The translations under genes were made by a program, and so were the position numbers. A DNA stretch of 14,207 nucleotides from JBBRHH01 sp038222915 (GTDB lineage Bacteria; Planctomycetota; Phycisphaerae; Tepidisphaerales; Tepidisphaeraceae): NCBI GenBank assembly GCA_038222915.1, contig JBBRHH010000093.1:1-14207 (forward strand). Reading direction: 5' to 3'. Shown piece after piece: positions 1 through 7,129 of this stretch. The stretch's first letter is position 1. Every line of letters begins with the position of its first letter. The notes under the pieces were generated by a model, which saw only the letters and a program-made list of their open reading frames with translations, had not been told where the DNA came from and ran no database searches.

Positions 1-981
1 CATGACCGCGCCGAACGTCCCGCGGCGCCGGGCTACGTCGTACGCGATTTTCAGCGACGGGAAGCGCTCAAAATCCGGCGGCTCAAACCGCAGCGAAAAA
101 GCGCGGCTCAAATCGAGTCGGCGCGCAGGACCGGCGGCGCGCGACGGGTGAGTCAATGCGTATTGGATCGGCAGCCGCATGTCCGGCGGCGAAAGCTGGG
201 CGATCACCGAGCCGTCGACAAACTCGACCATCGAATGGACGATGGATTCGGGATGGATGACAACCTCGATTTTTTCAGGTGGCAGGTCGAACAGCCAGCA
301 GGCTTCGATGATCTCTAGGGCCTTGTTGAACATGGTGGCCGAGTCGATGGTGATTTTGTTGCCCATTCGCCAGGTGGGATGGTTGAGGGCGTCGGCGACC
401 GTCGCGTTTTTGATTTGCTCGAGCGATTTGGTTCGGAAGGGGCCGCCGCTGGCCGTGAGGATGATGCGTTTGATCTCGCGGCCGCGGCCACAGCGCATGG
501 CCTGGAAGACGGCCGAGTGTTCAGAGTCGACGGGCAGAATATCGACGCCGGCCGCACGGGCTTCTGGGATCAGGAGCGAGCCGGCGACAACGAGGGCTTC
601 CTTGTTGGCGAGGGCGAGTTGCTTGCCGGCGCGAACGGCGGCGAAGACCGCGGGAAGGCCGGCCGCACCGACGATGGCGGCGAGAACGATGTCGACATCG
701 TCGCGCTGAACCATCTGCTCGAGACCGGCCGGGCCGGTGTAGAGCTGAACGTTGGCGGCGGCCAACTCTTTGCGGGCGGCGTCGGGAATGTCGTTGGTGG
801 CCAGCGCAACGGCGGCCGGCTTGTGCTTGCGCACCTGTTCGAGCAGCTTGTCGAGTTGCCGATGCGCGCTAAGTGCAATCGCGTGGTAGGGGGTGCCGAG
901 GTGTTCGACGACATCGAGGGCGTTGGTGCCGATGGAGCCGGTGGAGCCGAGAATGGCGATGCGCTTGGTCAAGGAAGTCAA
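1..981 (-). CDS. dxr: 1-deoxy-D-xylulose 5-phosphate reductoisomerase, partial (C-terminus beyond left edge)
   Basis: Converts 1-deoxy-D-xylulose 5-phosphate to 2-C-methyl-D-erythritol 4-phosphate with NADPH and a divalent metal, the first committed step of the MEP isoprenoid pathway in the cytoplasm. 327 codons are visible; the family is about 390-400 aa, so roughly 70 C-terminal residues are missing. Seen: the NADPH loop GSTGSIG at residues 12-18, LALANKEALV near 136-145, the metal-binding DSE in PVDSEH (D152, E154), TASGGPFR near 175, HPTWRMGNKITIDSATM around 201-217, and NKALEIIEA with N219, K220 and E223. The substrate and metal residues expected in the visible part are present. No in-frame ATG or GTG lies close upstream; TTG at 981 or TTG at 972 is the likely start, and neither has a clear Shine-Dalgarno. 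The frame breaks off just before the position of the conserved NAANE motif. Identity is secure; the start is not. Confidence 0.95.
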   Translation of the reverse strand, partial: MTSLTKRIAILGSTGSIGTNALDVVEHLGTPYHAIALSAHRQLDKLLEQVRKHKPAAVALATNDIPDAARKELAAANVQLYTGPAGLEQMVQRDDVDIVLAAIVGAAGLPAVFAAVRAGKQLALANKEALVVAGSLLIPEARAAGVDILPVDSEHSAVFQAMRCGRGREIKRIILTASGGPFRTKSLEQIKNATVADALNHPTWRMGNKITIDSATMFNKALEIIEACWLFDLPPEKIEVVIHPESIVHSMVEFVDGSVIAQLSPPDMRLPIQYALTHPSRAAGPARRLDLSRAFSLRFEPPDFERFPSLKIAYDVARRRGTFGAVM

Positions 982-1080
982 TATAGCGGGGTGATGATGA
1001 ATGGGTAGGGCGGGATGGCGGGACAGGCCATTGAATGCAGATTTCAGAGTGCAGAATGCAGGGTGGAGAGCCGACGTTGA

Positions 1081-1108
1081 ATCGCCCCGTTTTGACCGTC
1101 GAATCGCC
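1081..1108 (-). repeat. Dispersed element copy, inverted relative to the 5.1-kb copies
   Basis: Read on the minus strand this is GGCGATTCGACGGTCAAAA followed by CGGGGCGAT. It matches the start of the tandem unit at 5101-5128 (GGCGATTTCAGGGTCAAAA then CGGGGCGAT) with about three differences over 28 bases. A further half-unit, ATGTCGGTTTGG with a following T-run, lies at 1181-1209 on the plus strand and resembles 5176-5200. Confidence 0.6.
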
Positions 1109-1265
1109 ATAAAGCGACGGGGTGCTGAGGACTGAGTGCTGGGTGCTGAGGGGCGGAAAAAATGCGCGCAATTGAGTTGGATGTCGGTTTGGCGCGGGTC
1201 GTTTTTTATAAGTGCTGGTTTGGTCGATGATTGGGATGGTGCGGGGGTGGCGGATGGTTGTTTTA

Positions 1266-1375
1266 AACCGACCACTAACCGACCACCAACCGACCTGTAA
1301 CCTACCATCAATCGACCACTAACCGACCTGTGACCGACCAGGAAACGACCACTAACCGACCACCAAACGACGTGG
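1266..1375 (+). repeat. 11-bp tandem repeat, ten units, consensus AACCGACCACT
   Basis: Ten consecutive units of exactly 11 bp begin at 1266 and end at 1375. Units 1-3 read AACCGACCACT, AACCGACCACC, AACCGACCTGT; unit 4 is AACCTACCATC; units 5-6 are AATCGACCACT and AACCGACCTGT; unit 7 is GACCGACCAGG; units 8-10 are AAACGACCACT, AACCGACCACC and AAACGACGTGG. The left part of the unit (AACCGACC) is best kept and the last three bases vary among a few types. There is no insertion or deletion across the array. Eleven is not a multiple of three, so this is not a coding repeat. Confidence 0.9.
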
Positions 1376-1648
1376 GGGTAGAAGGCTGATTTCAGAGTGC
1401 AAAATGCAGAGTGGGAGGAGATGGCGACGACGGGTTTGGCGAGCTTGGGGCGGGAGCAAACGAGCGGCGAAGGGGTAGACGCGCCGTATTGGGGAATGCG
1501 AACTTTGAATTTCCAACGCTCAACTTCCAACGTCGAAGTATTGGGTGGTTGGCGGGGTGGGAAAGATTGGCCACTGGTGCGGAGCGGGCCTTGGGCGGCG
1601 TTGGATCGATTGTTCCTGATCATGGTGGACCCCTCTCGCTCGTATTGT

Positions 1649-1693
1649 GCCGGGTTGATTGGCCCGGCGGCAGGGAATGCCCCGTTGGGGCAT
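1649..1693 (+). other. Two adjacent hairpins in the spacer
   Basis: GCCGGG at 1649-1654 can pair with CCCGGC at 1663-1668 across an 8-base loop. Immediately after, ATGCCCC at 1677-1683 pairs perfectly with GGGGCAT at 1687-1693 across a 3-base loop. No T-run follows, so these are not classic intrinsic terminators. They could be a structured leader or chance in GC-rich sequence. Confidence 0.35.
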
Positions 1694-1893
1694 CTGCTGC
1701 TGGTGGGATCGTACGCCGTGTGTTAGGGTTCTGTCAACGAGAATGTTGGAGTTTGTTTGGAGAGGTTGGTAGCTGTAAATTGTTTTTGGCGTGGGGTGTT
1801 GATAGCCTCACGGGGGTTGGGACACATCCGAAATTAGCACGTTGCTCTGGATTGGTGTTGGCGGGTCACGCGATTGAGCGATGAGGAGAAGGT

Positions 1894-3378
1894 ATGGGAT
1901 TCGAGTCGCGATTCATCAGGCTGGGCTTCGTGCGGCAGGCGGTGATCGTCCTGTGCGGCATGCTCGTTCTGCTGGCGCGGCCGGGGATTGTTCGTTCTGA
2001 AAAGGGTTTACCATCCACATCGAGTGAGACTGGGGAGGCTGGGAAGTTGCCGGTGCCAGATGCGGCGGCGCTGAAGGACGCGACGCGGCTTGTGGAGGAT
2101 GTTTATAAGGCGGAGTTTGCGAGGGCAAAGACGGTGGAGGAACTGCTGTCACTATCAAAGAACCTGGTTGAATCGTCGGCGAGTGAAACAGATCGTGGAC
2201 GCCAATTTGCGATGCTTGTAGCGGCGCGGGAGATGGCGGTGCGGGCGCGGGATACGGATGTTGTGTTGGCGGTTATTGACGGAACGGCAAAGACGTTTCA
2301 GATCGATGCATTTGCGATGAAAGTTCAAGCACTGTCGGTGCTTAGCAAGTCGTTGAAGACGTCGGCGGAGAAGTTGAAATTTGTTGTGGCAGCGAATGCG
2401 CTCACGGATTCGATGGTCGAGGCGAGTCGTTTTGACACGGCGGAGCAGGTGTGTGGGCTTACGGTGAACCTGGCGAAAGATGTGGACCCGGCGCTTGGAA
2501 GAAATGAGTTGTCGCTGATTCGGCAGGTGAAGGAAGCAAAAGCACTGTACGCCGAGGCGACGAGAGCTACGGATGTGTTGTCGCAGAAGCCGAATGATCC
2601 GGCCGCAAATCTGGTGGTTGGGAAGTACCGGTGTTTCGTTGCGAATGATTGGGCGGTCGGGCTGGGGTTGTTGTCGCGCGGGAGTGTTGAGGCGCTCAGG
2701 AAGGTGGCGGCGAAAGAGCTTGCGGGGGTGGGGGACGCGAAGGAGATGGGTGGGGTGGCGGATGATTGGTGGGCGGCGGGCGCGAAGTTACCCGGCATTG
2801 CGGGGACTCGCATGCAGGGACACGCCGGGAGTTTATATCAGAGGGCGCTGCCCGATTTGACGGGGCTGGCGAAGTCACAGGCCCAGAACAGAATTGCCTC
2901 TTTAATCACGGGGCAAACTCGCACGGTGGGGGATGTGACGTGGATTTCACAGGCGGCGACGTACACGGTTAGTTCGATGGACAGGCCAGAACGGAAGCCG
3001 CTCCCCAGTCTGCTGAATGGAAAAGGTGGCGGTTATGACGACAGCTTTGCATTTCACACGATGGACGAGGAGCATCCGTTTATCATTATTGATCTGGGAG
3101 CGGCGGCGCGGGTGACCCGGATGGAGATTGTAAACCGCCGAGGTAGTAACGGAGGGCGAGCGAAGACGCTCACCGCGTGGGCGGGCCTTACCAATGAGGG
3201 GCCTTGGACCCAGATTTGGGAGGCGAAGGGTGAGGAGGCCGAATGGGACGTGGATATTCAGGAGGCAGTGGCGGCGCGATTCGTCAAGCTTGGGCTGACG
3301 GAACATGTCGCGTTTCATCTCTTTTCGGTGAAGATCATGGGGGTGGCTGGGGCTGGGGTTTCGTTGCCTAAGCGGTAA
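1894..3378 (+). CDS. Secreted protein with planctomycete repeat domain and discoidin-like (F5/8 type C-like) C-terminus
   Basis: 494 aa. Residues about 10-36 form a hydrophobic export signal (core VIVLCGMLVLLA), so the protein is probably exported or anchored outside. Residues about 50-340 are a helical, Ala-rich region seen in many planctomycete secreted proteins. Its most recognisable block (232-336) contains KPNDPAANLVVGKYRCF, NDWAVGLGLL and WWAAG, and ends near GSLYQRALPDLTGL. Residues about 348-485 look like a galactose-binding/discoidin sandwich: SLLNG, then HPFIIIDLGAAARVTRMEI, WEAKG, and a final RFVKLGL strand, a fold that often binds carbohydrate or other surface ligands. The start is well supported by GAGGAGAAGG just before ATG 1894. 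It is convergent with a paralogue at 3578. Codons end mainly in G or T (GCG, TTG, GTG), unlike the C-ending genes further right. No enzyme motif is visible and the exact role is unknown. Confidence 0.85.
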   Translation: MGFESRFIRLGFVRQAVIVLCGMLVLLARPGIVRSEKGLPSTSSETGEAGKLPVPDAAALKDATRLVEDVYKAEFARAKTVEELLSLSKNLVESSASETDRGRQFAMLVAAREMAVRARDTDVVLAVIDGTAKTFQIDAFAMKVQALSVLSKSLKTSAEKLKFVVAANALTDSMVEASRFDTAEQVCGLTVNLAKDVDPALGRNELSLIRQVKEAKALYAEATRATDVLSQKPNDPAANLVVGKYRCFVANDWAVGLGLLSRGSVEALRKVAAKELAGVGDAKEMGGVADDWWAAGAKLPGIAGTRMQGHAGSLYQRALPDLTGLAKSQAQNRIASLITGQTRTVGDVTWISQAATYTVSSMDRPERKPLPSLLNGKGGGYDDSFAFHTMDEEHPFIIIDLGAAARVTRMEIVNRRGSNGGRAKTLTAWAGLTNEGPWTQIWEAKGEEAEWDVDIQEAVAARFVKLGLTEHVAFHLFSVKIMGVAGAGVSLPKR

Positions 3379-3577
3379 AACAGGGAAAAAAGCCAGATAT
3401 GTACTTATCCCTTTTTCGGCGTCCCGAGCATGTGAAGTAACCGTCAGGTGATATGCCTTTTTCGCTTCCAACTCCATACGGCCGGAAAATTCAAAACGCC
3501 GTAGGATTCCATCCAAGCACCCCATTGTGGCAGAACAGAAGCCAACCAAGTGAGTTGAAGACCACCCCGCGCAATAT

Positions 3578-4756
3578 TTACTTCGCCGCCAGCGCCTTCC
3601 CCTTTCCAGTCACTTCCTGGATTTCAATGCTGTAAAACGCGGTCGGTGAGAAAAACGATCCAACACCCAGAAGCTTTTCATCTGACAAACTGTTCCACAG
3701 CCCGCGCTGAAACAGCTTCTCCTCATCCTTCTCTTCCAAAATCTTCTGGTCATCCAGGAAGAATTGCACCGAATCCTTCCGAACCTTGATCACCGACTTG
3801 TACTTTCGGCCATTCACCAGCTCGCATTTGATGTCCTGGTGTTTCTCGTTGAGCACGAAGATCTTGTTGTACCCCATGCACCAGATCATCTCGTGCTCGC
3901 CACGCGCCGCGAACTGCAACACCGCCGAGTCCCCGTCACTCCTTGAGAGGACAATCCGAAAGTCATATTCCTCCGGCGGAAGATACGGAATCCACATCCG
4001 GGCCCCGTTCTGGTTGTCCGATGTTAAAATACCATTTTCCAGCTTCCATTTTCCTGCCCGGGTATTCTTTGCCGGATTGATCATCGCCAGAAGATTGATC
4101 CAGCTCCCGTTTCCGCCGGCGATGCCCGGATGATCGGGAACCACGCTGCGCTTCTCAGCGAGCGCCTTATTGAGCCCGGACAAATTCGGCGCTGCCTGCG
4201 AGTACCAATTCCCCGCCCGCTCCAGCACATGCGTTTTGCCAAGCCCGTTAACGCTCTTCGCCAGATCCCACCATATCCCCGCCACCACAAACTGCTGCTC
4301 GGCATTCGTCGGTGCGGCCAGGTCTGCAACCGCTGCCGCCTTCAACTTTGCATCGGTGCTCTTCGCCAGCATCGGAAGACCCTTCTCCCAGTCTCGCTGA
4401 TAGAAACACGCGAAACTTCCGACGGAAAGATTGGCCGCCGGATCATCGGGTGCCGATTTAAGTTTCTCCAGAAACGGCGCAACGCGATCGTGGGCGGCCC
4501 GAAACTCCGCCACGTCTCTCATGCGGGTCTGAACCGCCGCACGCAGAGCCGGCAACGCGGCCGCGGTCTTCTGAAGCGCTGCTCCAAGGCGGTTCTGAAT
4601 GTCAAAATCCTCGCTCGACTCCAACTGCCCCAGCAGCGCCAGCCCGGCCTCGACATTCTCCGCAGTCAGCGACGACGTATCCGGTTTGATCGCCGCCTTG
4701 AGCGACGCATCCACCTTCACCCCGGTTCCATCCACATCAAAACCCCGCGACATCAC
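3578..4756 (-). CDS. Paralogous planctomycete repeat-domain protein with LamG/DUF1080-like C-terminus, probably 5'-truncated
   Basis: 392 aa from GTG 4756, or 391 aa from the adjacent ATG 4753. Residues 101-204 clearly match 232-336 of the protein at 1894: APDDPAANLSVGSFACF, RDWEKGLPMLAKS, WWDLA and NWYSQAAPNLSGL. Residues about 218-383 look like a concanavalin-type sandwich (LamG or DUF1080-like): WINLLAMINPAKNTRAGKW, then ARMWIPYLPPEEYDFRIVL, then a run of beta strands ending FYSIEIQEV. No signal peptide is present, and the paralogue's first ~110 residues have no counterpart. The same frame is open upstream to a TGA at 4825-4823 and reads EAGREGGSLPICYKAADV, which still resembles the family, but it has no ATG, GTG or TTG before 4756 and no ribosome binding site was found. 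Coding homology therefore starts before the usable start. It may be a decaying gene or one cut by rearrangement; the body is intact with no internal stop. Confidence 0.65.
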   Translation of the reverse strand: MMSRGFDVDGTGVKVDASLKAAIKPDTSSLTAENVEAGLALLGQLESSEDFDIQNRLGAALQKTAAALPALRAAVQTRMRDVAEFRAAHDRVAPFLEKLKSAPDDPAANLSVGSFACFYQRDWEKGLPMLAKSTDAKLKAAAVADLAAPTNAEQQFVVAGIWWDLAKSVNGLGKTHVLERAGNWYSQAAPNLSGLNKALAEKRSVVPDHPGIAGGNGSWINLLAMINPAKNTRAGKWKLENGILTSDNQNGARMWIPYLPPEEYDFRIVLSRSDGDSAVLQFAARGEHEMIWCMGYNKIFVLNEKHQDIKCELVNGRKYKSVIKVRKDSVQFFLDDQKILEEKDEEKLFQRGLWNSLSDEKLLGVGSFFSPTAFYSIEIQEVTGKGKALAAK

Positions 4757-5090
4757 GTCCGCCGCCTTATAGCAAATTGGCAGGCTCCCACCCTCCCGGC
4801 CCGCCTCAATCCAAAAATCCCATCACTCTGTCACTCTGCCATTTACAAACACCTAACAAACAAGATACAATCCCACCAATCAAGGAGTGACTCAAACCGT
4901 CACCCGCTGCACAAGGAGGAAAAACTGCGACCGTTCGCCAACCAGCCTCTTTCAATTGTCGCGGAAGAAAACCCCGACAAGCCCGCCGCCCAATCCCCGT
5001 CGATTTCTCCGCCCTCGGGCGTAAGCACGGCTCTGTCGCTACCCTACCAAAGTGCCTATCGCCTACTCCTTACCGCCTACTTCCACCTCT

Positions 5091-5200
5091 GTCGGTTTGG
5101 GGCGATTTCAGGGTCAAAACGGGGCGATTTTACGTCGGTTTGGGGTCATTCGAGGGTCAAAACGGGGAGGGTTTTATGTCGGTTTGGGGGCGGTTTTTTT
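5091..5200 (+). repeat. 43/44-bp tandem repeat, about 2.5 copies
   Basis: Units start with GTCGGTTTGGGG at 5091, 5134 and 5178. Unit 1 (43 bp) and unit 2 (44 bp) both continue through GGGTCAAAACGGGG to a TTTTA stretch. The third copy stops after GTCGGTTTGGGGGCGG and a run of seven T. The same elements occur once, inverted and split, near 1081-1108 and 1181-1209. Confidence 0.85.
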
Positions 5201-5386
5201 GCCGCTGTCGCGAGCCGCTCGGATCACAACCATCGGCCGCAAAACCACTTGAATTTCCTACCAGGTTTGTTCCAACGTTCAAACACATTTTTTGCGCGCA
5301 TTTCAACGTGCTTTTTCCACTCATTTCTCCGCCAAACCGTTCCATCGCAACCCATCCGCCTTCGCCATTTTGAACCCCGGACTTCA

Positions 5387-5415
5387 TTGTTAGCACCTCC
5401 AAATTTTGGTATTAC
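5387..5415 (+). promoter_or_regulatory. Candidate sigma-70-type promoter for the protease gene
   Basis: TTGTTA at 5387-5392, then a spacer of exactly 17 bases, then TATTAC at 5410-5415. Each hexamer matches 4 of 6 consensus positions. It would give a leader of about 70 bases before ATG 5492. This is seen by eye only and weak motifs of this kind are common. Confidence 0.3.
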
Positions 5416-5491
5416 ATTCACATTCCGCCAACCATGGCGGCGAATGACGAGGCTCTGTCAGAAAGAGCAGAACCGGGTTTTGGGGAATCGT

Positions 5492-7129
5492 ATGAACAAC
5501 CGTCTGTTGCTCCTAGCCTTCACAGTGGGCCTCCTCGGTATCGGCCTCATCGCCCATGCCGACACCGTCACCCTCAAGGATGGCACCAAAGTCGAAGGCG
5601 TCGTCATCAAGCAGGGCGACAACTACTGGGTCAAGACTGCCGACGGCGAATCCCGCCAGATCCCCGGCGACAAAGTCGCCTCCATCGCCAAGGGCAGCAC
5701 TGCAAAACCTGTCGACACCGAGAAACCCACCACCCCTGCCAACACCACCCCCTCTGTAACGCCCGCCCCAGTCGAAGTTTCCTTCGCACAGACCAAACGC
5801 AAGGCCGATCTGGTCGACACCGCCGCCGCCGCCGTCGCCATCTGGCAGTCCTACGTCGACAGCGCCAAGGCCGACAGCCCCGATGCCGCCAGCGCCAAAA
5901 CCGAGTTGGAAAAGTGGAAAAAGCTCGCCGACGAAGGCGCTCAGAAAATCAACGGCAAGTGGGTCAGTGGCGACGAACGCCAGAAGCTCTCCAAGCAGGT
6001 GATGAAGCTCTGCACCGAGGCCTTCGAAGACATCGTTCAGGACCGGCTCCTGCAAGCGCCCGCCAAGCTCCAGGAAGCCCTGAAGCTCAATCCCAACTGC
6101 TATAGCGCCAATGCCCTTCTCGGCTACATGTCCATGCTCCAGCACAACGCCGACGACGCCATCCGCTACTTCGACATCGCCCTCAAGGCCCAGCCCAAAG
6201 CCATCGGCGTGATGGCCGACGAAGGCATCCTCCTGGTGCAGGACAAAAAACAGTATGAGCGCGGCATCATGTTGATCTACAAAGCCGCCTTGCTCGAGGA
6301 CGATGGCGGCATCGCCCAGGACCTCATCACCGCAATATCCAGGGCCCCCGACGCCGTCCGCAACAGCGCCAGGATGAAACCCGCCGTCGATGCCGCCCTT
6401 CTCCTAGCCGGCAAATACCGCATCAATCCCAACCTCCCTTCCGAAAAGCAGAAGTGGGTGATGCTCACCCCCGTCCCCTTCGAAGGCGCCGAAGAACGCG
6501 ATAAACAAATGACCGGCGTCATCTGGAATGGCTCGGGCTTCATTGTCAGCGCCGACGGCCTCATCCTCACCAATCGCCACGTCGCCGCCGACGCGCCCAA
6601 GCTCAAAGTCATCACCAGCACCGGCGAGCGCATGGCCAAGGTCATCAAGATCGACGACGACCAGGACCTCGCCCTCATCAAGATCGAGCCCAAGCCCGGC
6701 GAAAAACTCCCCTTCATCCATCTCACCAAAAACGACGGCCCCGCCGACGGCGCTGACATCGTCGTCATGGGCTACCCGATGGCCGGCATGCTCGGCGTCA
6801 ACATCAAGATCACCCGTGGAATCGTCAGCAGCGCCTCCGCCCGCGGCGAGTGCGACGTCCTCGTCGACGCCAAGGTCAACCCCGGCAACAGCGGCGGCCC
6901 CATGATCGACCGCTTCGGCAACGTCGCCGCTATCGTCGCCATGAAGAGCCGCACCTCCGACTTCGAAGACAGCTACGGCATGGGCATCAGCGCCGGCCGC
7001 ATCCGCAAGTTCCTACTCAAGAATAAAGTCGATCTCGACGCCGCCGGCGCAAACGCTGATGCGATGTCCGCCGAGGAAATCGCCGCCAAAGTAAAACCCG
7101 CGGCCGTCTGTATCTTGGCGATCCACTGA
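5492..7129 (+). CDS. Exported trypsin-like (HtrA-type) serine protease with TPR-like region
   Basis: 545 aa from ATG 5492, preceded by GGGGAA. Residues 1-23 are a signal peptide (LLLLAFTVGLLGIGLIAHA, cleavage before DTV). Residues about 24-68 (DTVTLKDGTKVEGVVIKQGD ... IPGDKVASI) form a small beta module common at the start of planctomycete exported proteins. A Pro/Thr linker covers about 70-95. A helical region at about 100-300 includes TPR-like repeats (ALKLNPNCYSANALLGYMSM, then AIRYFDIALKAQPKAI). The protease domain is at about 340-520 with a full triad: H363 in LTNRHVA, D392 in DQDLALIKI, S467 in NPGNSGGP. It probably cleaves or checks proteins outside the cytoplasmic membrane. There is no C-terminal PDZ domain, unlike typical DegP/DegQ; the TPR part may replace it in substrate or partner binding. 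The upstream frame is open far to the left, but the signal peptide and ribosome binding site fix the start here. Codons are strongly C-ending. Confidence 0.9.
   Translation: MNNRLLLLAFTVGLLGIGLIAHADTVTLKDGTKVEGVVIKQGDNYWVKTADGESRQIPGDKVASIAKGSTAKPVDTEKPTTPANTTPSVTPAPVEVSFAQTKRKADLVDTAAAAVAIWQSYVDSAKADSPDAASAKTELEKWKKLADEGAQKINGKWVSGDERQKLSKQVMKLCTEAFEDIVQDRLLQAPAKLQEALKLNPNCYSANALLGYMSMLQHNADDAIRYFDIALKAQPKAIGVMADEGILLVQDKKQYERGIMLIYKAALLEDDGGIAQDLITAISRAPDAVRNSARMKPAVDAALLLAGKYRINPNLPSEKQKWVMLTPVPFEGAEERDKQMTGVIWNGSGFIVSADGLILTNRHVAADAPKLKVITSTGERMAKVIKIDDDQDLALIKIEPKPGEKLPFIHLTKNDGPADGADIVVMGYPMAGMLGVNIKITRGIVSSASARGECDVLVDAKVNPGNSGGPMIDRFGNVAAIVAMKSRTSDFEDSYGMGISAGRIRKFLLKNKVDLDAAGANADAMSAEEIAAKVKPAAVCILAIH

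Larger units (their letters stand above)
982..1893. other. Long G-rich intergenic spacer without a credible gene
   Basis: These 912 bases separate dxr from the gene at 1894. Open frames exist but overlap one another, lack ribosome binding sites and resemble no family I know. The + strand is strikingly G-rich. The spacer holds the 11-bp tandem array (1266-1375), a copy of the element also seen near 5.1 kb (1081-1108, with a half-unit at 1181-1209), repetitive short phrases at 1031-1062, 1122-1152, 1386-1415 and 1504-1536, and two adjacent hairpins at 1649-1693. Promoters for the flanking divergent genes must lie here, but I could not fix one. Confidence 0.75.
4757..5491. other. Spacer with gene remnant, short phrase repeats and a tandem repeat
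   Basis: 735 bases. 4757-4822 continues the frame of the minus-strand gene without a start. 4824-4838 contains a TCACTCTG doublet. 5050-5085 is made of repeated GCCTA/GCCTAC words. 5091-5200 is a 43/44-bp tandem repeat. 5201-5491 leads into the protease gene. The + strand is C-rich here, opposite to the first spacer. A long frame runs through on the + strand into the protease gene, but it is antisense to the minus gene and repeat-derived, so I do not treat it as coding. Confidence 0.7.

Noticed and set aside
379..1008. Open + strand frame of 209 codons with Gly/Asp-rich product
   Set aside because: Antisense shadow of dxr, whose minus-strand frame carries all family motifs.
1266..1375. CRISPR array
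   Set aside because: Units are directly joined with no spacers and are only 11 bp; no cas gene is nearby.
1397..1884. Two overlapping + strand frames in the first spacer
   Set aside because: No ribosome site, no recognisable protein, and built partly from the repetitive phrases of the spacer.
4912..4926. Strong Shine-Dalgarno-like AAGGAGGA on the + strand
   Set aside because: No ATG, GTG or TTG follows within usable distance (only a CTG), and the frame that follows is repeat-derived.
4130..5491. Open + strand frame extending about 450 codons upstream of the protease
   Set aside because: It is antisense to the minus-strand paralogue and crosses the tandem repeat. The signal peptide and ribosome site put the real start at 5492.
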